Source of the DNA: Astropecten irregularis
Lineage: Eukaryota > Echinodermata > Asteroidea > Paxillosida > Astropectinidae
DNA length: 64,000 nt
Direction of reading: 5' to 3'
NCBI GenBank assembly: GCA_963971285.1
Contig: OZ020257.1
Coordinates: forward strand, 11,856,602 to 11,920,601
Part shown: positions 34,227 to 47,212 of the stretch, in pieces
Numbering within the stretch: the stretch's first letter is position 1
Layout: each line of letters opens with the position of its first letter
The notes under the pieces: generated by a model
Seen by the model: only the letters and a program-made list of their open reading frames with translations
Told to the model about the DNA's origin: nothing
Database searches by the model: none
Program-made: the position numbers and the translations under genes

Positions 34227-34714
34227 TTAAAGGTAATATCATACGTTAGTTTTTCTAAAAGAAATGCAGATTCATGGGCAAAAATATCAAGAAAGATATA
34301 GTAAAAGTCATCTGTGAAATTCCCAGTCCCATACAGTGCCCACTTTTTGAGAAAACAATGAAAAACTGGCACATATTTTTTCAATCTTTTCACCATTAGT
34401 TTTTTTTTTATGCTTTTAAAGATCAAAAATATTTTCGGTCATTGCTTTTACTAATTTGTTGTTAAATACGCCATTTCAGGCAGAAAAATTTTAACAATAT
34501 GTTTCTATGTGGATCGGTTTGGGGGAACACCATGTAAGAATCGTTCGTACTTTCGCTCTTCTATTTCGTTTGTACTTCTCGCAATTAAGGTCTAAACGTT
34601 TCTACATTTCACTAGGTTTTTACAAGCGCCATCTATATACCCTGTAAGTTATACGTAAATCTCTGAACATTTCTGTTCAAATGGTTTCTTACCAAAGTTT
34701 GATACTACCTTTAA
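34227..34714 (+). mobile_element. A-subfamily TTAA MITE with extra module
   Basis: It lies between TTAA at 34227-34230 and TTAA at 34711-34714. It is longer than the other copies because of a segment at about 34508-34615 that starts TGTGGATCGGTTTGGGGGAA, shared with the copy at 21518-22043. Confidence 0.85.
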
Positions 34715-35211
34715 AATCATTTAACCATGATAATTCCACAATATTCTAAGCCGAACAATTGGTCTCATAGCCTCTCAAAGGTCAAAGTATCAACTTGGAA
34801 AAAATTAACAGGAACAACTAGTGGAGAAACATATGTACATGTACATAATGTGGGCTGATGTTTGCTTGTGCCAAGAAAAACAAACAACTTGACAGGAAAA
34901 ACAAGGACCAGGAAATAAATTTTAACAGAAATGAAACACAATCATGGAGGAAGAATATTGATTATTTCAATGAACCACAAACATAAGATTTTGTGGTTGA
35001 GAATTAATCTCACAGTTAACAGGGAACACTGCTTAGGCAATTTATGTGCTAAGCAAAATTCAGCTGAGTACCAGCTTCAAGCAATATACATTACATGGGA
35101 TTTTGGTTGTTAATCGGAATTTGCTAGCAATTGTGTTTAAAAGTACTTAGCAAATGTTTATTCATAACAGGTATAAGAAATTGATCTCTTGGTGGTATGA
35201 ATTTGTCTTTC

Positions 35212-35320
35212 ACAGATGCTGGTTGGAAGTCAGCCAACAGGTTATGGAATGTTGTGTCCTTGAGCGAGACACTTTACAGTGTTTGCTTTCTCTCCACCCA
35301 GGATCTAACACTCACAATAA
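35212..35320 (+). repeat. SINE body fragment
   Basis: GTCCTTGAGCGAGACACTTT and GCTTTCTCTCCACCCAGGAT match the body of the SINE at 13841 (GTCCTTGCATGGGCAAGACG, CTCCTCTTCACCCAGGTGTA). Confidence 0.5.
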
Positions 35321-35761
35321 CTGTGCAAGGGAGGCAAAAGAGGGAGCAAGGCAGGGTTTATCTTTGGGAAATATTTGTTTGCGATCAAGTGCAACGTCAA
35401 AACCCCCGCACAAGGAAGCTTTAGCCCTCAAGTTGAAAAACCCTAATAATGAAAAAAGCACTCTGATATGATACCCTACACTGTATTATTCTCCTGGAGG
35501 AGAAATTAGTTTCTGCAGACTACTAACCGATAGATTACCTCCATTATAGATATGAGACTGGCCTTAATGTTGCGGCCCTCATGTTTTGATCCCAGCGGGA
35601 TCTTTCTGCAGCCGGCAAAAAACACAAACAGACCGAAACACCGAAATGCACTTCAGTTGATTGAAGTGTACGCACAGGCTGTGTTGGAGAGTTTCGGATG
35701 TTTTACCTTAGATAAAGATCCACACAGACTCAAAATGCCGAGGCACTAAGTACACTACTGG

Positions 35762-35986
35762 ATGATTTCACTGATAATATTCAGTGATCGAAAGAGAATG
35801 ATAGCTAAACTACGGCGTGTCTCACTTGCGAAAAAAAGCCTCCCTTTTCTTAACTACATTAAACCAGATCTTACAAATTCCACTCGGGCATGCTTCAAGA
35901 GGTCCGAAGATCCTCTTACAGAAAGCAACGACGATGACGACAACTCCGACCAAAATGAAGATGGATCTATCATCTCAGATATGTAG
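35762..35986 (+). other. Unrecognised forward open frame, acidic tail
   Basis: A forward frame of 74 codons contains NYIKPDLTNSTRACFKRSED and an acidic run SNDDDDNSDQNEDGSIISDM, then a stop. The other strand is full of stops. The composition is protein-like, but there is no family match, no upstream exon I can link, and no AATAAA close downstream. It may be a worn gene or transposon fragment, or chance. Confidence 0.2.
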
Positions 35987-36519
35987 CCCCGGGGATATGC
36001 ACTTGTGGAAACTGAGCTTTGACAAACATTGCTAACCAGGCATATGCTTAGCCGTTGGACGTTTTTCTTGCGCGGACACGTAGCTCAAACATGGAATACG
36101 CCGCATAAATTTACATCGGTTCCTCCCACAGCAGCTGCTTGCTGCTGAGTTATACTGACACTTCAGATTGATGGATGGGATTCGGAATGAATGTGTTCAA
36201 TGTTCCTGGCAAACAACAGCGCTTCCGGGTCAGTCTGGGGCACGTTCTGAAAATGAGTTTGCACATGCACATGTAGGTCTTCTGATGGCTGCATTTATTG
36301 TGCACTCGAAACCCGTCTCCTACATATGTACATGTACACCTGATTCCAAATCACATTCTAGGTGCAAAGATGAACGCAATAAAACAAGCAAGCTGCTTAC
36401 CACAGAATTCTGCATTTACAATTATCTTTCTCCACTCACAGGCAGACAGGTACAGGGCCAAACATTCTACCATAGCCCAGTATTAAGTCAGAAATTGATG
36501 CCAATTCTATGTAGGCAGT

Positions 36520-36747
36520 AAGCAGAGCTGCTTAGCACAAAAAATTGCTTAGCACAAAAACAGCTTGCCCAATAAAACAAACCACTTATTCCAATTGATA
36601 GTCATGGTCAGCGAACAACAGCCAAAGACCTATTGCAAGTGATACACAACACACACAAATTTGGTAGTTAATCCTGTTTTTACTAAGACAGAAATGTCAT
36701 GCTTAGCGAATTTTTGTGCTAAGCAGCTCTATGAAATAGAGCCTGGT
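36520..36747. repeat. D-family MITE
   Basis: It begins AGCAGAGCTGCTTAGCACAA and ends GCTAAGCAGCTCTATGAAAT. The outermost GGGGCC of the left end is lost. Confidence 0.65.
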
Positions 36748-37789
36748 TTCAGGTTCGAATCCTGCCAAGGCATACCTATTTTGTTAATTTCCACTCTTTA
36801 CTACCTACAGTACATACAAAATATCCATAAAATATTAATGTTGTTTGTTTTTTATTTAATATGAGAACCAATATGTTAGTTTCATTCTCGGGATCACTCA
36901 GGCTAAATTAAGGGTTACAATAAGTTTTTTTCATATTTTAAATTTACAGTACATGTCTCTTTACTTGTTTCTCCAAACCTTGAGAATTGTAAGGCTGAAC
37001 AATTGCACAGTAATGCACTTACCGGTAAACATTTAAACAATTTTCCTACTTAATCGAATCAGGTACAAATTATAATTAATTTCTGAAAGTGTTTTTTGTT
37101 CCTTTCGTTCTTTTTGCATCTGTATAGATGTATTAATGCACTGACAGACATTTGTACTGAGAAGAAACGCCTTGACTACTACAAAGCTTTAACAACCACG
37201 CAATGAAAGAGCGCTGCACTAAACAGCAAATCTGCGGTTTTCTCACTTACCCGGAATATTACCATGCAGTAATCACATCAAAAAGCCTGTTATATGTAGG
37301 AGGCAGTGCCTGAAATTCCTTGCAGGAGCCCTCTTGTTCATGAAACATCAGCTCCGGCTGGATTAATTGGTTCTGCATCCATTGTGCAGCAGCGTCGTCG
37401 GCGACAAGCACAGTAAAAAAATGATATCACAGACTTCATGCGGTGCCTGTATATTGCAACTTGTGATGCTGCTGCTTCCTCAACCCCCCAGGGGGAGCAC
37501 GAGCTCATGATGGAACAGCTCGATCAGCCTCTTCGACAGAAGAATGAGCTTGCTATATGGACAGCCAGGTGAATCATACACTGTATGTCATGTATGTCAT
37601 GTTTAAAGGAGGGCACACTCTCTCTCTTCCTTTCAATTCATCTGATCTGAATTTTTTTTTAGCCTGCATCATGAAGATTATTAACAGTTAATTCAGTGTT
37701 GAGCCAGCGCAACAACTCTGCAACAAGTCAGTAGTGCATCCTCATTAACACAGAAGAAACTCAAATGACAAGCCCGTACATATTCCTTG

Positions 37790-38013
37790 GGCGTTTACGA
37801 AACCTGGCTTGAGGTCAGGCTTTGTACTTATTTTGCTACGGTCGCCATTTGAGGCCCACAAAACGAAATGAAGTGATTGAGCCACATGACGATCCCGAAG
37901 AAAGGCCTCAGCTTCATCATGTATTTCAAAGCCCTTCATTTCATTTAGGACACAAAATCGTCGTAGCAAAATCAATCCCAAGCCTAGCCTCAAGCCTCAA
38001 TTCGTGAAGGCCC
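37790..38013. repeat. Q-family MITE (GGGCCTTTACGAAA-type ends)
   Basis: The left end reads GGGCGTTTACGAAACCTGGC and the right end CCTCAATTCGTGAAGGCCCC. The core TTTTGCTACGGTCGCCATTT and TTCATTTCATTTAGGACACA recurs at 55803-56030. Confidence 0.8.
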
Positions 38014-38177
38014 CTAGTGAGATATGTTTGCAACGATTGGCTATATAATATTCTGCTGTGTTTATAAAGTTGGAAGGAGCCTTGAAGTTGGGCCCTCTTT
38101 AACTACAGGCTGACACATATAATGACAAATACAATGCTGACTATCAATGTAAGTTTATTTTGGGATAAAGATATGAG

Positions 38178-38490
38178 TATATCACCCGTTCTACTCCGTG
38201 CAACTACATACGAACGTCTGATACATGCGTGCTTGCAGATTTTATGCAACGTGGCACATCAACCAATCAGATCTGTTTTTAGAACATTTCCGTCTGGATC
38301 GTGATGGAGGATGTTTATTGGTTAATTCCGCGCGTCTGCCAGGCAGCAGCTATCTACGTGATAGATGCACTCGTCATACAGACGATAATAGATGCCCCTT
38401 GATTGGTCAAAACCTAGAGGTCAGTGATGGGTTGGGTTGCATAATTAATCAGGAAATCTGCACGGATGTGACATATAGAGCGTCTATCAC
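38178..38490 (+). repeat. S-family dispersed repeat
   Basis: It begins TATCACCCGTTCTACTCCGT and ends about GCGTCTATCACATAG. Segments such as GAACGTCTGATACATGCGTG, AACCTAGAGGTCAGTGATGG and ATAATTAATCAGGAAATCTG recur inverted at 59882-60100, where the middle is missing. Confidence 0.75.
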
Positions 38491-38496
38491 ATAGAG

Positions 38497-38732
38497 CATT
38501 TACAAAATGGAGGCTTAGACTCAGGCTCAGGCTCCAGCTCTGACAAGCATGCTAAAAATATAGGTTGTGGTGTTTCAATGAAGCTGAAGCTCTGTCTTCC
38601 TTTCCAAATTAGAGAATCTACTTCAGAACCGCGGCCAAAGCCTCTATTATGATACTCATTATTTCAGAATGGTATCACGAAATGGAGCCGGAGCCTGAGA
38701 TGGAGCCTGAGCCTCCGTTTGGTAAACGACCA
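38497..38732. repeat. G-family MITE, diverged ends
   Basis: Core tracts ATATAGGTTGTGGTGTTTCA and GAAGCTGAAGCTCTGTCTTC lie between GGAGGCTTAGACTCAGGCTC and GAGCCTGAGCCTCCGTTTGG. Confidence 0.8.
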
Positions 38733-39679
38733 TAGAGTAGAATAAAGACTGTCTAGTCCCCAATGTTCATCTACATGTTAAATACATACATAAGCCAAGC
38801 TGACTGTACCAGCATGTCAATTTTAGGCCGTAGCATACAGTGTCCCACTGCTTCTCAAGGCGAGTATCATAACATTCCCAACAAATGTCATCTATTAAAC
38901 TGGGCCATAAAAAAAATCATCAAATTATCAAACTCCTGGGGTTACTAAATCAGGTTGTTTCGATTCGGAGAGAACCACGGTAAATACTACAAGCCTGAGG
39001 CTATATGAGGATAGTGCCGTGGGCTGAACGTGCAGTACTCATTGTTCCAAACGGCCTGCAAGCAGCATATAGTTCATTCCACAAACTATACGGGTCTGCC
39101 CACTCAAAAATATGACACAACAGGATGCCGCTTTAAAAAGAACAACAACCGCAACCCACTAGTCAAGCAGCGCTTTGGCAAGCCTAGACAGGCTGACCTG
39201 GATCTCACAATGATTATTTACCAGGAGCGGATACTCCGCATCGATTGTCTATTGGCCACTTGATCCGAGAGGGGCAAGCTAGCATTATTTGAAACGTGCA
39301 GCCCCCTCGTCCCAACCCCTACCCCCCCCTGATTTTTTTTTGGAACATTCCACTTGGACATGATCAAGTGACATCACTTATTTGTGGAAACATTATTTAT
39401 ATAATAGGCCCCTATATATAATTGAGGAAGTATATGTTACTTAAATTATTAGCTGGTGATTGATTCTATGAGGAAAACATATTAAAAATTCAAAAAAGGG
39501 GAAGTACAGCCAATGAAATATTGATTTAAAGTGGTGGAGCATTGTAAGCTTAATAGACAAAAGCTTCTTCCCCTCAAAAATGAAATGTTTAAATTTTTTT
39601 GCTAATGCTGTACGTTTGTATCTTAAATGATCCTTGGGATAGGGCAGTATTTGAGTGATTCCGTGGCTTCTGTCTGCCA

Positions 39680-39830
39680 AACGAACAAACAAAATTGACA
39701 ATTAGGGACACCACCAACATAGGACTGGATAGCTCAATTGGTAGAGTGCAAGTATGGTGTTTCGGGGGTCGCTGGTTCAAATCCCGCTCCAGTCAACTTT
39801 TGTTTGTTCACTTTTCATGTCTTTACATTT
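39680..39830 (+). repeat. tRNA-derived SINE (family T)
   Basis: It has GACTGGATAGCTCAATTGGT and GTCGCTGGTTCAAATCCCGC, then CCAGTCAACTTTTGTTTGTT, in the same order as at 8500. The leader GACAATTAGGGACACCACCA is also shared. Confidence 0.8.
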
Positions 39831-40147
39831 TAAAAGAATCACTCTATTTGAACAAACTCTATTTGAACAAACAAGTTCACGCATAAAATATGGGGATCAA
39901 ATTCTCAGAATGCGTCAATCAATGACGGGATAAAACCTGAAATGGTTTCTCCTCTGACATTAATGCTAGTATATGATATACAGTTAATTGGAAACATTAA
40001 CGAACAGCAGAAAGTTTGACATAAAATTGTCCATCCTGTACTTATATCAAACATCAAACATCTCATGGGATACATGGCTATGCCCAATCAATACAAATTA
40101 AGTGCTGGGTCCCCAACCCCAATTACTGCATGGAAATTTGAAAAAAC

Positions 40148-40503
40148 TTAAAGGGACTACATATGTATCATACTTTGGTAGCGTACTGAAACAGAAATTT
40201 TCACAGAATTACCTATAACTTACAGGGTATAAAGATGGCGATGGTAGAAACACACTGTTAAAATTGTTCTGCCTGAAATGCTGTATTTATCCAAAAAAGA
40301 GTAAAAGCAATTGACCAAAAAAAAATTTTGATCGTCAAAAGATAAAAAAAAAAAAAAAAACTGTGAAATGATTTAAATATACTGTAGAAGTTTTTCACTG
40401 TTTTTTCAAAAAGTGGGTACCGTATGGGACTGGGAATTTCACAGATGACTGTTACTATATCTTTGTTGATATTTGTGCCATTGAATCTGCAAATTACCTT
40501 TAA
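40148..40503 (-). mobile_element. A-subfamily TTAA MITE
   Basis: It starts TTAAAGGGACTACATATGTA with TCATACTTTGG following, and ends AAATTACCTTTAA. It contains an A-rich run of 17 within the GATC core. Confidence 0.75.
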
Positions 40504-40837
40504 TAAGTGGCTGACATTTCTATTCAGTTCACAATGACAAATGCAAGTCTTGGTCCCATGGCATGCACTCGTACAAGTACACCCATGTGGATGATTATCC
40601 CTGATCTGTATTCATACTTTTGCTGTCAACAGGAAGAACACTGGACAAAAATACCCACAACATATTTCTGCATTGGCAATGTGTTTACTCCCAAACAGGA
40701 TGTAAGTACACACCAAGAATGAAAGTTCTACACACTATGTACGTACTTCCCCTCCACACAAACAAGAAAAGGAAAACAAGATCATTTTGCACCTTTATTT
40801 TAAAGGTACACAATACAAAGTGTGTTGAAAAAGTTCC

Positions 40838-41195
40838 TAAAAGGTATAATACATGATTGGAAAAGGTCACAGAACAGCACTCACACTTTGTCTGATTCAG
40901 CATGTACATGAAATGATAAACCTGTGAAAACTTTCTGAGCTCAATCGGACATCTGAGTCAATAGCGAAAACCTGACTCAATTTTTCTTAACATAACATAA
41001 AGAATGGTTTTGATCTTACCCTGATTTTAAAACTGTTTTCGGTCTTTGATTTGCTAATTTCTGGATAAATACACAATTCAATATTTTAACGGTATGTTTC
41101 TACCAGCACCATCTTCATATCCTGAAAGTTACCATATACATAAATCTGTGAACATTCTGTTTTGGTATGTTACCAATCCTGCATTGTACCTTTAA
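40838..41195 (-). mobile_element. B-subfamily TTAA MITE
   Basis: It starts AAAAGGTATAATACATGATT and ends ACCAATCCTGCATTGTACCT followed by TTAA. Confidence 0.8.
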
Positions 41196-41278
41196 AGGTA
41201 CATTTTAGAAAGTATGGCTTTTCTATTTTGAAAAAATTCCGTAAATCATGATTACAACCCAATAAACACAGCTACTAC

Positions 41279-41380
41279 AGGGTGTATAGCTCAGTTGGTA
41301 GAGCCATGGTACGATAATCCTCTGGCTATGGGTTTGAATCCTACTTCAGTCAAGTTCGTTTGTTTACCCTACAATGTACA
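41279..41380 (+). repeat. tRNA-derived SINE (family T), short copy
   Basis: GTGTATAGCTCAGTTGGTAG and GGCTATGGGTTTGAATCCTA then CTTCAGTCAAGTTCGTTTGT. Of the T copies its boxes are the closest to a tRNA, but the 3' stem does not close. Confidence 0.65.
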
Positions 41381-43560
41381 TAAAATGTATAATTACCTGA
41401 ACCTAGCACACCTCCACTGGAGTGTATGTTTATATAAAGTTGAATCGATCCACACAGGATGGCTTTACAACAAACAAATAAACATTTCCTATTACACTGC
41501 AATCTGCTTCCTATAATTTGTAGAGAAATGCAGACGTGCCAAAAGTTGTTAATAATATTTCTGGCAGGTACAATGCAAAGGTATAATGTGGCCATGCACA
41601 TATTTTTTTCAGACTGTGCAAACTAATTTTGCTTCTTTTTTTTTTAACTATGATCATTATTGTTTTGCATTTCGCATTTGTCAAAGAAAGTGCAAGACAA
41701 ACTCACTTAATTAGAAATAAATGACAGCGAAATTCTCAAATTGTGCCATTTTCTCTTCATCCGACTTTGACTGGAAATTTCTGACAATTCGACAAAATTG
41801 GGTTTGAGAAATGTCACCATCTTTCACAAAAACAAGATCATATCGTGACGCTGTACAAGTAAACAAATGGAAATCTAAATCAACATTGAGCTTGGAACTG
41901 ATGTATGCTTTTTGCTATCAAAAAGAAATCTTAACCTACATTGCATCTGATCTTGACCATCAGGTTTTTTCTTACAAGCCTGTGTGAGCTTAAAAAAAAG
42001 AAACCTTATCCATCCGTTGCCATGGAGTTACAAGATATCGCCATGGTGCAAATTCCTCTATTCCCAAATGTAAATAAGAGGGAGAGAAGTCGGGCGATCC
42101 AGGCCGCGCTTGGACTGATGTACGTATCTCATGCGAGACAAGGAGAACAACTGAATTAAGTCCAACTCGATACAATGAACAGAGTCATTGACTTGACATC
42201 AACTCTAACCACTGGCCAGGCCTGAAAAGCTGGCATCATACAGGGGGCCAGTGCACTGCGCCTGTAATTCAATATAGCTCAAGTGCAGAGCACACAATCG
42301 GAGCAATTAAATTCCCGCTCACAACGGTCATGCATGACTGAAAAACATCCCCCCTGATCACACCAATACTGACAATGTTATCAGGCAGAAATGCATTGCT
42401 ACACAGGCTGACATACAAGCTGTAAGGTTCTAATATATGAAAAGCAAAGAAAAAAACCCTTCTAGTGTAGGACAAACAGACCTAGCAAATTTAATCATCT
42501 CTTGACCAAAAAAAAAAAAAAAATTGAAAAGAAAAAGAAATGCTTTGTTGAAGGGAGACAGGCAAACAAAACATACACTGTTACAATTTGATGAAAAGTC
42601 CGGATCTCGGGGAGGATGAAAATTTTATTATCCAGTTCTGAAGAAAATAAATCATCATCCTTGTTGCCATGGCAATGGAAATTGGCATTGTGAAATTGCG
42701 AGATATGGGCCTGTCACTTCAAAGCGGGCTGCCAACACAGTCAGACATTTTGTCGTATTAATATGATAAATCTCACAGTTTCCCTCAGTGACTGCTTTTA
42801 TAGTACTGCTCTAGAAAAACAAGATGACAATTATTTCTTTTACAATGTTGTTGTTGTTTTTGTCCTCAACTTGAAAGACACTGGCTTGACTGTCTTTGTG
42901 TAAAATTATTTGATTTCCCATCCTTTCTTTGTTTTAAAATGGAACAAAGAGTTGCAAATTCTGACACACGGAGGAAAAAACATTCCATCAAATTTTCATC
43001 AATTTATGAGAGAAAAATGTGAAACACTTTCAATAGCACTGCATCTTGACCACAAAGCATGCAAGAAACTGTTCTTATTTTGGGAATGTTCCACCATCAT
43101 TTGAATAAATTTGAACACTTGGCCATCATATTTAAAATTAAAAATAGAAAGATTCTGAACAGTGTATTAAAACTGTTTTCATTAAAATCTATATTTACTG
43201 TTTGTTATGATAAATTAATATAACATACTACGCATCAAAGACCTTCGTCTGATAAAATTCAGTACAAAAATAGCAGTGGAAATTAATCTAAAATTAAAAA
43301 GAATAATGTAGTAAATTTAGCACTAATCATTTTGTCAAAAGAGGGCGCTGTTTATATATTGTAATATACATCAAAGTGCTACTAATAGTACTGTGCAAAA
43401 AGAACTGAATACAAGGAACCCAGTGTTATAAATTTAAAACCTAAACAAAAATTACTACATAACTTGCATAATTATTTTTTAAAGAGTCTGTGTTATTAAA
43501 GGAAAACTCTTCCCACTATCACAGCCAATTAAGGATGTCTTCCTTTTGTGTGTATACTTA
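41381..43560. other. Intronic stretch, no gene identified
   Basis: AT-rich with A/T homopolymers (for example near 42510). The forward frames 41941-42159 and 42910-43104 carry no known domain. Confidence 0.5.
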
Positions 43561-43680
43561 GGGCCTGTTTGTTTTAAAGCACGGAATCCCAAAATTGCGG
43601 ATTCACATCCTATGCAGAATACGTTAAAATGGGATCCGGATCGGCAAAATCCGTGATCCTGTGTATTAAACAAACAGGCC
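43561..43680. repeat. I-family 120-bp palindromic MITE
   Basis: It starts GGGCCTGTTTGTTTTAAAGC and ends GTATTAAACAAACAGGCC. The inside has ATGGGATCCGGATCGGCAAA. A single clear copy. Confidence 0.75.
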
Positions 43681-44848
43681 ATTAGAATGTCCAAATTCAT
43701 GAGTAAAATCTTACAATCAATGATTTCAATCTTAGAGTCTTCGCTTTGACAAATAAGTGAAAGATGAGCTTAATTTATTTCACCATCAAATCAAAACAAG
43801 GCTTGTTATTGTGTTTGAACTGTGAAAGTGTGCTGAGTAGACTTCACTGAAAAATCAATTTTACTGAAACTTTCTTGACAACTTAGAACATTTCAAAATT
43901 CTGGAATATTATGCAAGTCTCATTTTACAAGCCTGAAATTAACATACATGTATCTACAAAAATATCTATAAAAGCAGAAACTCCTGCTTATCATCTCAAC
44001 TGCCAGACACCCACTGCCCACAAGATATTACGGCCTATGTAACACTTTAAAGAAGCAAAGCTATCTGAGCAATACATCACCATGACAACGCACAATTGCA
44101 CAATACTATGAAACCTAAGAGTTCTACACCCAACCACCATTCATGCCTACAAGCAAAGCGTTGCCATGGAAATTTGTTCGTCCCTGCAGTCCTGGCCTTA
44201 TCTCAAACGGACATAAAATAATAAAAGAAGAAGATCGAAGCAAGCTGCCCAAAACTAACAAAAAGCAGATTCTGTCATCTAGCAAAGAACTGATATTGTG
44301 GCACTGTGACCTACCTACCTATGTGTACAGTGTATGTGTAATTTATTGCATACAACGATATAAAAATACATGTCATGGCCAACTATGTAAACCACAAGAC
44401 GCAAGAAAGGAAATCTAGCATTAAGGGCTGTGTTTCTAAATTGGGGTCTGCTTGTAATGGGTCGTCCGCTCTGCAAAAATAACTCAAGAGGCTGCAAATT
44501 TGACAAATTACTGAGATATTTTTACGATCAGAGAGAGTTCATCGTCAGCTAGTAAACTGTACATGTTGACATGGTTGATGTCTTTACTATTTGAACTTGT
44601 GTGAAAAAACAAAAAGTCCATGAATTGTGAAAAAGTACTGTATATGCAAATTGCATACACAGGGTTAAAGGTCAACTGAGCTTCATTCAGGAGTATATTA
44701 TGCCCATATTAAAATTTCTAGAGCGCTAGCTCCGTGTACAGAGTGATGCCTGCTGGGCCCATCCATGTTTGTGCACAAACCTATGTAAAACACAAAATAT
44801 TGTACGTTTTTTGTACGTTCGTTTGCATATCTGCGTTGTGTTCTATAC
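43681..44848. other. Intronic stretch, no gene or clear repeat
   Basis: AT-rich unique-looking sequence. The forward frame at 44143-44418 is not recognisable. Confidence 0.5.
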
Positions 44849-45145
44849 AGGGCCCAATTTCATGGAATCCATTACGGCCTATTTTTGTGCTTACGGGCAC
44901 TGCTACGCGTGAAATCTATTTCATGGAATCCGTAAGCAAGACTCTTGGTTAGCAAAGAATTTCTAGGGTAACCGTGATCATTTTCTGCTAACGCGCTGTC
45001 GTATGCATTCTGCACAAATTCCTTGCTTAACCGTTACCAAAAAGGAAACTCCTCCGTGCAATACGCTAACCGTAACCAAAACAATTATGCTACTGTAAGC
45101 GAAGAATTTTTGCTAACAGTAACGGATTCCATTAAATTGGGCCCA
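44849..45145. repeat. C-family MITE
   Basis: It starts AGGGCCCAATTTCATGGAAT and ends TCCATTAAATTGGGCCCAG, with the internal TTTCATGGAATCCGTAAGCA. Confidence 0.85.
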
Positions 45146-46225
45146 GGTGCATTATCGAAGCCAATACACCCCAAATCCTACGCACCTTAGGTAAATGCGC
45201 GTTTCATTTTGTGCCGTGCGTGCACATGCTCTGCACTTCAGTCACGCAATGATTGCAAGCGTCATCAAGACGAGCACCACCAGTACAGTTCGCGCATACT
45301 TACGCGTTGCATAAAGAGTACACTCTTCGAAAGGCATTCCGGTCAAAGTTTTCTTGCTCCAAAGACACGCACACAAATTCAAAATGACTGCGCCCAGGGC
45401 GGCTTCAAAGCGTCTACGCACGGAGAACGCGGAGCTAGCACTCTAGTAATTTTAATATAGCTCTATGATTATACCTGAACAATGTTCCAATCTTGTTATC
45501 AATTCTTTTTAAATTTATGTTTTGTTTAATTGCATTCTTTTTTGTTTTTTCTAGTTTTGTTTGTTCCGTCTTTGTTTGCTTTTTGTTTCAGTAAATCCCT
45601 TCCCAAACATCTCATTTGCATACTCATTAATATTCATGAGAAAGGCTACAATGATTAGTATCTTGTCAGGCAGGGCAAGTTTATATATTCAGTGCATTCT
45701 ACTACAGGTATCAGGTAACACAGCTGCATTGCAAGGTCTATCACAGAAATGACATCCAACACTGCAGTGGACTGAGTCCCCCAACCCGTTCGCATCTTAA
45801 TCTTCAGGTTATTTTCACTCATTGATACCATCTTCCCTTAAAACCAATTCAGATTTTGTTTGGCAGCATCTTCAGCTCATGTTACGGGAAAGTGGGGTAC
45901 TCACATTTGGAAGCACGTACCACCCCCAGGCCTCCCCGCTCCCCCCCAAAAAGAGAGGTTGTGTTAATTTGTTTTTACTGTTTTAAAGGATCTTGAGGAA
46001 CGTAGAAATAAACTTCCCAGGAAGCAATGAGAAAAGGTCAAGTGTATCTAATAGCTAACAAGAGAATGCAGATTGAAGTAAAGGAGAGGATATCATCAAT
46101 CATGTTTGGAAAATGTTAGGGAAGCTTTGGGGTTTTAATTCAGTTGATTGACAGAAAAGCATGTTAGCTTGTATGTAGTCTGCCTATAAAGACACTTGTG
46201 TGCCGTGAGAGAACTTCTAATAACA

Positions 46226-46338
46226 CAAAGTGTGGGACTGAAACTTTCACAGATTACTGTTACTGTATCTGTCTTGATATTTTTGCTCATGAATCTGTCT
46301 TTCTTTGATAAAAACCAAAGTACGATATTACCTTAAAG
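46226..46338 (-). repeat. A-subfamily TTAA MITE fragment
   Basis: It keeps GTGGGACTGAAACTTTCACA, TACTGTATCTGTCTTGATAT and the end CAAAGTACGATATTACCTTA. Confidence 0.7.
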
Positions 46339-46427
46339 ATTTATTATTAATATCATAAATAGTTGATGGACGCTGAAGTGTCCACCAGTACTGCTTACTG
46401 TGGATACAAGGAAAAATGAAAAGACAA

Positions 46428-46731
46428 GGGCCCAATTTTATGGAATCTGTTACGGCCTATTTTTGTGCTTATGGGCACTCCTACGCGTGAAATCTATTTC
46501 ATGGAATCCGTAAGCAAGACTTTCGGTGCTTAATCGGTTAGCAAAGAATTTCTAGTCAACCTTGATTTTGTTTCGGCTAACGTACTGTCATGTGTATTTT
46601 GCAGAAACCCCTTGCTTAGCGTAGTGAGAAAGATAACTCTCCAGTGAAATACGCTAACCGTAAGCAAAAAAGTCTGCTATCGTAAGCAAAGAATTTTTGT
46701 TTACGGAAACAGATTCCATGAAACTGGGCCC
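46428..46731. repeat. C-family MITE
   Basis: It starts GGGCCCAATTTTATGGAATC and ends TTCCATGAAACTGGGCCCAG, with the internal ATTTCATGGAATCCGTAAGC. Confidence 0.85.
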
Positions 46732-47212
46732 AGCTAATGCCAAACATAAGACTTCACTAGAGGGAGCTTTAGGGAGTACTATGAGACAATCTAGTGTGAA
46801 CAGAAACCGTTCTGAGGAGGAACCACATGTTTAAATTTGACAATGTACATGTAGAAGCTCCGGCCGGTATCTTCTTGAGAATGCTGACAATTTTAAGGGG
46901 GCAGTAGTTTCAGAACCAGGCCTAAATTCTGTGCCTATTATTCTTTTGCAAGCTGAAAAAGTGAGAAATCCTTCGCTGTTAGGTAAAGTATGCAAACCTG
47001 CACCTGAAAATTCCTTGCTCAAGTCATGAAATAGGATCTGGTTAGCACAGAATTCTCTGCACCCATAAGCGTTGATTCTACCATCACAGTAAGCAGAGCT
47101 ATGAAATTACACCCGGGAAGAAATCAGTGAACTAATAAGCAGATTCTACAAGGCTTTATAAACTGCTAAGCAATTTGTGAATCCCTCCATAGGGAGTTGC
47201 AAGTATTCTCCT

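Noticed and set aside
37480-37570. Minus-strand KLILLSKRLIELF as the calmodulin-binding exon
   Set aside because: It resembles the helix pattern, but the only nearby acceptor puts it out of the required phase and a stop follows soon.
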